DNA of 64,000 bases, from contig NZ_CP092488.2 of the NCBI RefSeq assembly GCF_022430545.2, positions 1,302,001 through 1,366,000 of the forward strand, written 5' to 3'. The DNA is from Mycobacterium paraterrae (GTDB lineage: Bacteria > Actinomycetota > Actinomycetes > Mycobacteriales > Mycobacteriaceae). How positions within the stretch are numbered: the first letter of the stretch is position 1; the number at the start of each line of letters is the position of its first letter. The notes beneath the pieces are model-generated. The model was not told where the DNA came from and made no database searches. It saw only the letters and a program-made list of their open reading frames with translations. A program made the position numbers and the translations under genes. Below, piece after piece: positions 60,699 to 64,000 of this stretch.

Positions 60699-61079
60699 TT
60701 AGGTCGCTGGGCTCCCGCGCACGCACCATCCAACATTGTGCTGCTCGCTCACCGCGAAATCGCGCAGCAAGTGAGGTTCTGAAACCTCATTGACCGTGGG
60801 GAATACGGGCGGTTGCCGCCTCTGAATAGCTGCCGGCAATGGCGTCCACCGCACCAAAGGATCCCCGCCTCGCGCCTCCGTTCCGTTTCGCAACGCTTGC
60901 GACAAGTCCGGCCGCAATGCCCAACCGCCCGTGGCCGGATCGTCGGTGCCGTAGAACGCGCGAAATATGCGGGGCAACCGCGTTACCAGGTGCGGCGGAA
61001 GCCGGCCGCCCGGGTCTACAAGCAGCGCGATCTTTACTGTCTCGGGCAGAAGGTTGAACCAGTAGAGGTCGTCGGTCAC
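60699..61079 (-). CDS. Hypothetical 126-residue protein
   Basis: Clean frame starting MTDDLYWFNLLPETVKIALL with coding-like composition (RLPPHLVTRLPRIFRAFYGT). Convergent with the ESX-associated operon. No family recognised. Confidence 0.5.
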   Translation of the reverse strand: MTDDLYWFNLLPETVKIALLVDPGGRLPPHLVTRLPRIFRAFYGTDDPATGGWALRPDLSQALRNGTEARGGDPLVRWTPLPAAIQRRQPPVFPTVNEVSEPHLLRDFAVSEQHNVGWCVRGSPAT

Positions 61080-61403
61080 TGGCCGACGGTACCGACCGAG
61101 TTTGGCATCGATCTGAGCGGTGGCGCTGGATCCACACCTTGATAGTGGTTCCGCGACGCTTTCGAACTAGCTGTTGACTTCCTCAGCTTTATCGCCAGTC
61201 GGGGTGCCTCGAAGGAGAGGAGATGTTGCCCATTGCAACTCTGTCACTGTGACGGTTGATTGCATCGGCGGCACGGCGCGTGAGGCTGGACCGCCGAGGC
61301 ACGGTAAGTCAGCCACGAAGGCATCAGCTCTTTCGCTGGACGTTAGAACGGATTCCCAAGAATGATCCGCATCGGCTACTCGCAGTGTAAGACAGAGTGA
61401 TTC
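61080..61403. other. Intergenic region, nothing recognised
   Basis: 324 bp without a convincing ORF, hairpin or att-like sequence. Confidence 0.35.
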
Positions 61404-61604
61404 GTGGCGGCATCATGGGCAACCTTCGCCGTTCATAAACAATTGGCTTTACGGCCCGACGGCTACGCGTTGGCTTTACCCACTCAACGATTCAGTGAAC
61501 GACTCACAGGCGGTGTCGCCGTGCGGCTCAAGCGGTTGCACCATATCGACTTTGAAATGCTCGCCTGGTGGACGATGCCGGAGATTGTTGCACGTGCAAC
61601 GTAA
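61404..61604 (+). CDS. Hypothetical 66-residue protein or gene fragment
   Basis: A GTG-initiated frame (KQLALRPDGYALALPTQRFS, then LKRLHHIDFEMLAWWTMPEI) with plausible codon use but a doubtful start. Could be the tail of a larger deleted gene. Confidence 0.3.
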   Translation: MAASWATFAVHKQLALRPDGYALALPTQRFSERLTGGVAVRLKRLHHIDFEMLAWWTMPEIVARAT

Positions 61605-61689
61605 CCCGCGCTCGCTCTCATGATGGCGCCGCGCACGGCTTGGTCACGTCTGTTGAGGTGTAGGGTCCGTTTTGGGAGGCGGGCGCGCG

Positions 61690-62721
61690 ATGATTCATGT
61701 TGATGCGATGGCGATTCCCCGGCCGCTGGGTCAGGTTGGTGACCTGGCAGCGCGAACGCAGGCTGCCGGGTTTTCGGGGCTGTTGTTCACCGAGACCGGG
61801 CGCACGGCATACCTCAACGCAGCGGTGGCCTCCCAGGCGGCTCCGGGATTGCAGTTGTCGACCGGTGTCGCGGTCGCGTTTCCTCGGAGTCCCTTTGTGA
61901 CGGCGGCCGCCGCGTGGGAGCTGCAGGAGGCCTCGGGTGGGCAGTTCCGGTTGGGTTTGGGTACGCAGGTGCGCACGCATGTGGTCCGGCGCTACGGCGT
62001 TGATTTCGAGCGGCCGGGTCCGCGGCTGAGGGATTACGTGCTGGCGGTGAAGGCGTGCTTTTCGGCATTTCGTTCTGGGACGCTGGATCATCGCGGCGAG
62101 TTTTATAGCCTGAATTTCATTACGCCGCAATGGAGTCCGGGACCGATTGGTCCGCCTGATCCTAAGGTCGACATCGCTGCGGTGAATCCGTGGATGTTGC
62201 GGATGGCGGGTGAGGTGGCCGACGGCGTTCATGTCCATCCGATTGGTGAGCCTGGGTATCTTGCGCGCCACGTTGCGCCGAATGTGACCGAGGGTGCGCG
62301 AAAAGCGGGGCGCCCGCCTGCGGACGTCGCGATCATTGTTCCGGTGATGACGATTGTCGGGGATAGCGATGAAGAGCGCGCTAATGAACGCGAGCTCGTC
62401 CGGGTGAGTATGAGCTTTTACGGCAGCACCCCGAACTATGCGTTCATCTGGGACGAGGCCGGTTTTGAGGGCACGACCGCCCGTATTCGTGAAAAGCAGA
62501 AGGCCGGCGATTTCAGCGGGATGGCGGCCCAAGTCAGCGATGAGCATGTCGCGACGTTCGCCACCGAGGCGACGTGGGACACGTTGGCCGACAAGCTCAT
62601 TGACAAGTACGGCGGAACGGCGACTCGCCTTGTCTTCTACAACGCGGGTGGCGACCCAGAGCGCCTTGAACGGTACGGGGAGGTCGCCCGCCAAGTCGCC
62701 GCCCGATCCGCCGCTAGTTGA
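61690..62721 (+). CDS. F420-dependent luciferase-like oxidoreductase
   Basis: 343 residues from ATG 61690, with GGGAGG upstream; an in-frame TTG at 61672 is rejected. LLM-class TIM barrel: AARTQAAGFSGLLFTETGRT, GGQFRLGLGTQVRTHVVRRY, KACFSAF, and GEVADGVHVHPIGEP. It fits the TIGR03617-type F420-dependent family common in mycobacteria. Substrate unknown. Confidence 0.85.
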   Translation: MIHVDAMAIPRPLGQVGDLAARTQAAGFSGLLFTETGRTAYLNAAVASQAAPGLQLSTGVAVAFPRSPFVTAAAAWELQEASGGQFRLGLGTQVRTHVVRRYGVDFERPGPRLRDYVLAVKACFSAFRSGTLDHRGEFYSLNFITPQWSPGPIGPPDPKVDIAAVNPWMLRMAGEVADGVHVHPIGEPGYLARHVAPNVTEGARKAGRPPADVAIIVPVMTIVGDSDEERANERELVRVSMSFYGSTPNYAFIWDEAGFEGTTARIREKQKAGDFSGMAAQVSDEHVATFATEATWDTLADKLIDKYGGTATRLVFYNAGGDPERLERYGEVARQVAARSAAS

Positions 62722-62910
62722 CACGTTATTCGCCACGGGGCGGTCGGGCGCAGGTGTGGCGTCGTCATGCCGTCGCGCAGCGCGATGCGTAAAGCCGTCG
62801 CGGAAAGCGTGGAAGAGTTGTCGCCGCGCAGAGCCCTCTTTGGTTCGAATGGTGGGGTGGTTGCGGGATTTGAGCCGCGCCGTCGGGTCACCGAGCTAGG
62901 GTTGTGTCGC

Positions 62911-64000
62911 ATGACTCAGGGCAGTCACGACGACGCGGCGGCGGCCGCTGCAGCGATCATTACGCACTTGGGTGATGGGCTCGGCGATCTGGTCGGCGGT
63001 GTTCAGCAGATGCTGCTGGAGCAGGTCCCAGATTTGGATGGTGACGCTCAAGTGATGGCGTTGCTGCGCGACACCATCGAGACCAATATCGAGGCTGTGT
63101 TCTCCGCGATTCGGCACGGCATTGCGCTGGGGCACGTCGAGCCGCCGACGGCGGCACTGGAGCACGGGCGGCGAATGGCGCAGCGCGGGGTATCGGTCAA
63201 CGCCGTCATGCGCGGCTACCGGCTCGGCCATAAGGCGGTGCTCGATGTCGTGCTGGCCCAGGTGCGATGTGCTGGCCTTGAGGCGCAGCTGGCGTTTGAT
63301 GTGTTCGGTCAGGTCGCCGACATGTCTTTTGGCTACATCGACTCCATTTCCGAACAGGTGGTGGCCGCCTATCAGGACGAACGAGATCGTTGGCTGGAAA
63401 ACCAGAACAGTTTGCGCGCGGTGCGGGTTCGCGAAGTGCTCGACGGAGCCGACGTCGACGTGGACGTGCTGACGGAGGCGATCCGGTATCCGCTGAGCAG
63501 AATTCATCTCGCGGTGACCGCGTGGTACGTCCAGCCCGCAGACGGCCAGGAGCTGGTGGCTATGGAGAAGTTCATACAACAGTTGGCGGTCGCGGTCGGC
63601 GCCCACGAGAGTCCCTTGTTCATTCCGGTTGACCGGCTGATGGGCTGGGCCTGGATTCCCCTGGACGCGGACATCGCTGGGTCGTGCGTGCAACGGGCCC
63701 GCGCATTTGCGCGGATGTTCGAGCAGGCGCCGTGGGTGGCCGTCGGTGATCCCGTACACGGGGTTGAAGGCTTCAGGCTTTCTCATCTGCAAGCCCAAGA
63801 TGCTCGGGCGGTGGCGCTCACGGTGGGTCATGCCGTGCCGCGGTTTGTTGCGGCCAGCGACCCGGGGTTGTCGATGGCCGCCCTGCTCGGCGGCAACATC
63901 GATGCCGCCAGCGCGTGGGTGGCCAAGGTCCTCGGGCCGCTGGCTTGTCACTCCGACAATGACGAGCGCCTGCGGGAGACGTTGCGGGTGTTCTTGCGCT
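62911..64000 (+). CDS. PucR/CdaR-type transcriptional regulator, 3' end beyond window
   Basis: ATG 62911 begins MTQGSHDDAAAAAAAIITHL and the frame stays open to the edge (363 codons). Residues 90-150 resemble the RsbR/PucR N-terminal sensor (EHGRRMAQRGVSVNAVMRGY). The GGDEF-like middle region follows at about 180-320. The last visible residues DERLRETLRVFLR start the C-terminal helix-turn-helix of PucR proteins. Partial by truncation only. Confidence 0.82.
   Translation, partial: MTQGSHDDAAAAAAAIITHLGDGLGDLVGGVQQMLLEQVPDLDGDAQVMALLRDTIETNIEAVFSAIRHGIALGHVEPPTAALEHGRRMAQRGVSVNAVMRGYRLGHKAVLDVVLAQVRCAGLEAQLAFDVFGQVADMSFGYIDSISEQVVAAYQDERDRWLENQNSLRAVRVREVLDGADVDVDVLTEAIRYPLSRIHLAVTAWYVQPADGQELVAMEKFIQQLAVAVGAHESPLFIPVDRLMGWAWIPLDADIAGSCVQRARAFARMFEQAPWVAVGDPVHGVEGFRLSHLQAQDARAVALTVGHAVPRFVAASDPGLSMAALLGGNIDAASAWVAKVLGPLACHSDNDERLRETLRVFLR

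Overview
The window is high-GC chromosomal DNA from a Mycobacterium. Gene order follows the M. tuberculosis Rv3644c-to-Rv3683 block almost gene for gene: cyclase, topA, cspA, DEAD-box helicase, tad pilus genes, dppDCBA, acs, ephE, marP, nth, crp, bagAB, whiB4, ponA2. MIRU-like interspersed repeats of about 53-57 bp lie at gene boundaries, which points to a slow-growing non-tuberculous species, but I cannot name it. These homology statements come from family knowledge; no search was run.

Layout. (1) 1-10.2 kb: start of a DNA polymerase III clamp-loader-like gene, a membrane adenylate cyclase, a secreted protein, topA, a conserved unknown, cspA, an MrfA-type helicase and an Rv3651-like protein. 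(2) 10.2-25.4 kb: a tad (Flp pilus) locus that has been gutted. Its 3' genes (tadG-like, tadE-like, a headless flp) sit at 10.2-11.0 kb and its 5' genes (ssd and a tadA cut just after the Walker A) at 23.7-25.4 kb. Between them is a 12.7-kb accessory island carrying a ribosomal protein L23 paralogue beside a 3-TM protein, phage debris, an intact IS21-family element that splits a gene and has a 6-bp target duplication, a small type VII secretion substrate operon, and a type IIG-like restriction-modification enzyme with a winged-helix protein. (3) 25.4-51.0 kb: ordinary core genome, including the locus of the Ms1/MTS2823 RNA, a dipeptide transporter, acetyl-CoA synthetase, the MarP protease, CRP, Get3-like ATPases, WhiB4 and PonA2. 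(4) 51.0 kb onward: tRNA-Pro(CGG) followed by an integrated element. It has an integrase, an XRE repressor, an excisionase with three operator-like repeats, a replication-type ATPase, a second divergent regulator with two dyad operators, a 132-bp nested inverted repeat, and a second operon of ESX-associated proteins (EspK-like and EspC-like). An F420-dependent oxidoreductase and a PucR-type regulator cut by the window edge close the sequence.

Functional links. The adenylate cyclase makes cAMP and CRP reads it. MarP and PonA2 are both envelope and acid-tolerance proteins. The four dpp genes form one transporter operon. The two islands are unrelated by position, but both bring type VII secretion substrates without any ESX machinery in view, so those products would rely on a resident ESX system. 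The most unusual item is the L23 paralogue with a proline-rich N-terminal extension, apparently co-transcribed with a membrane protein and a 29-codon leader ORF.
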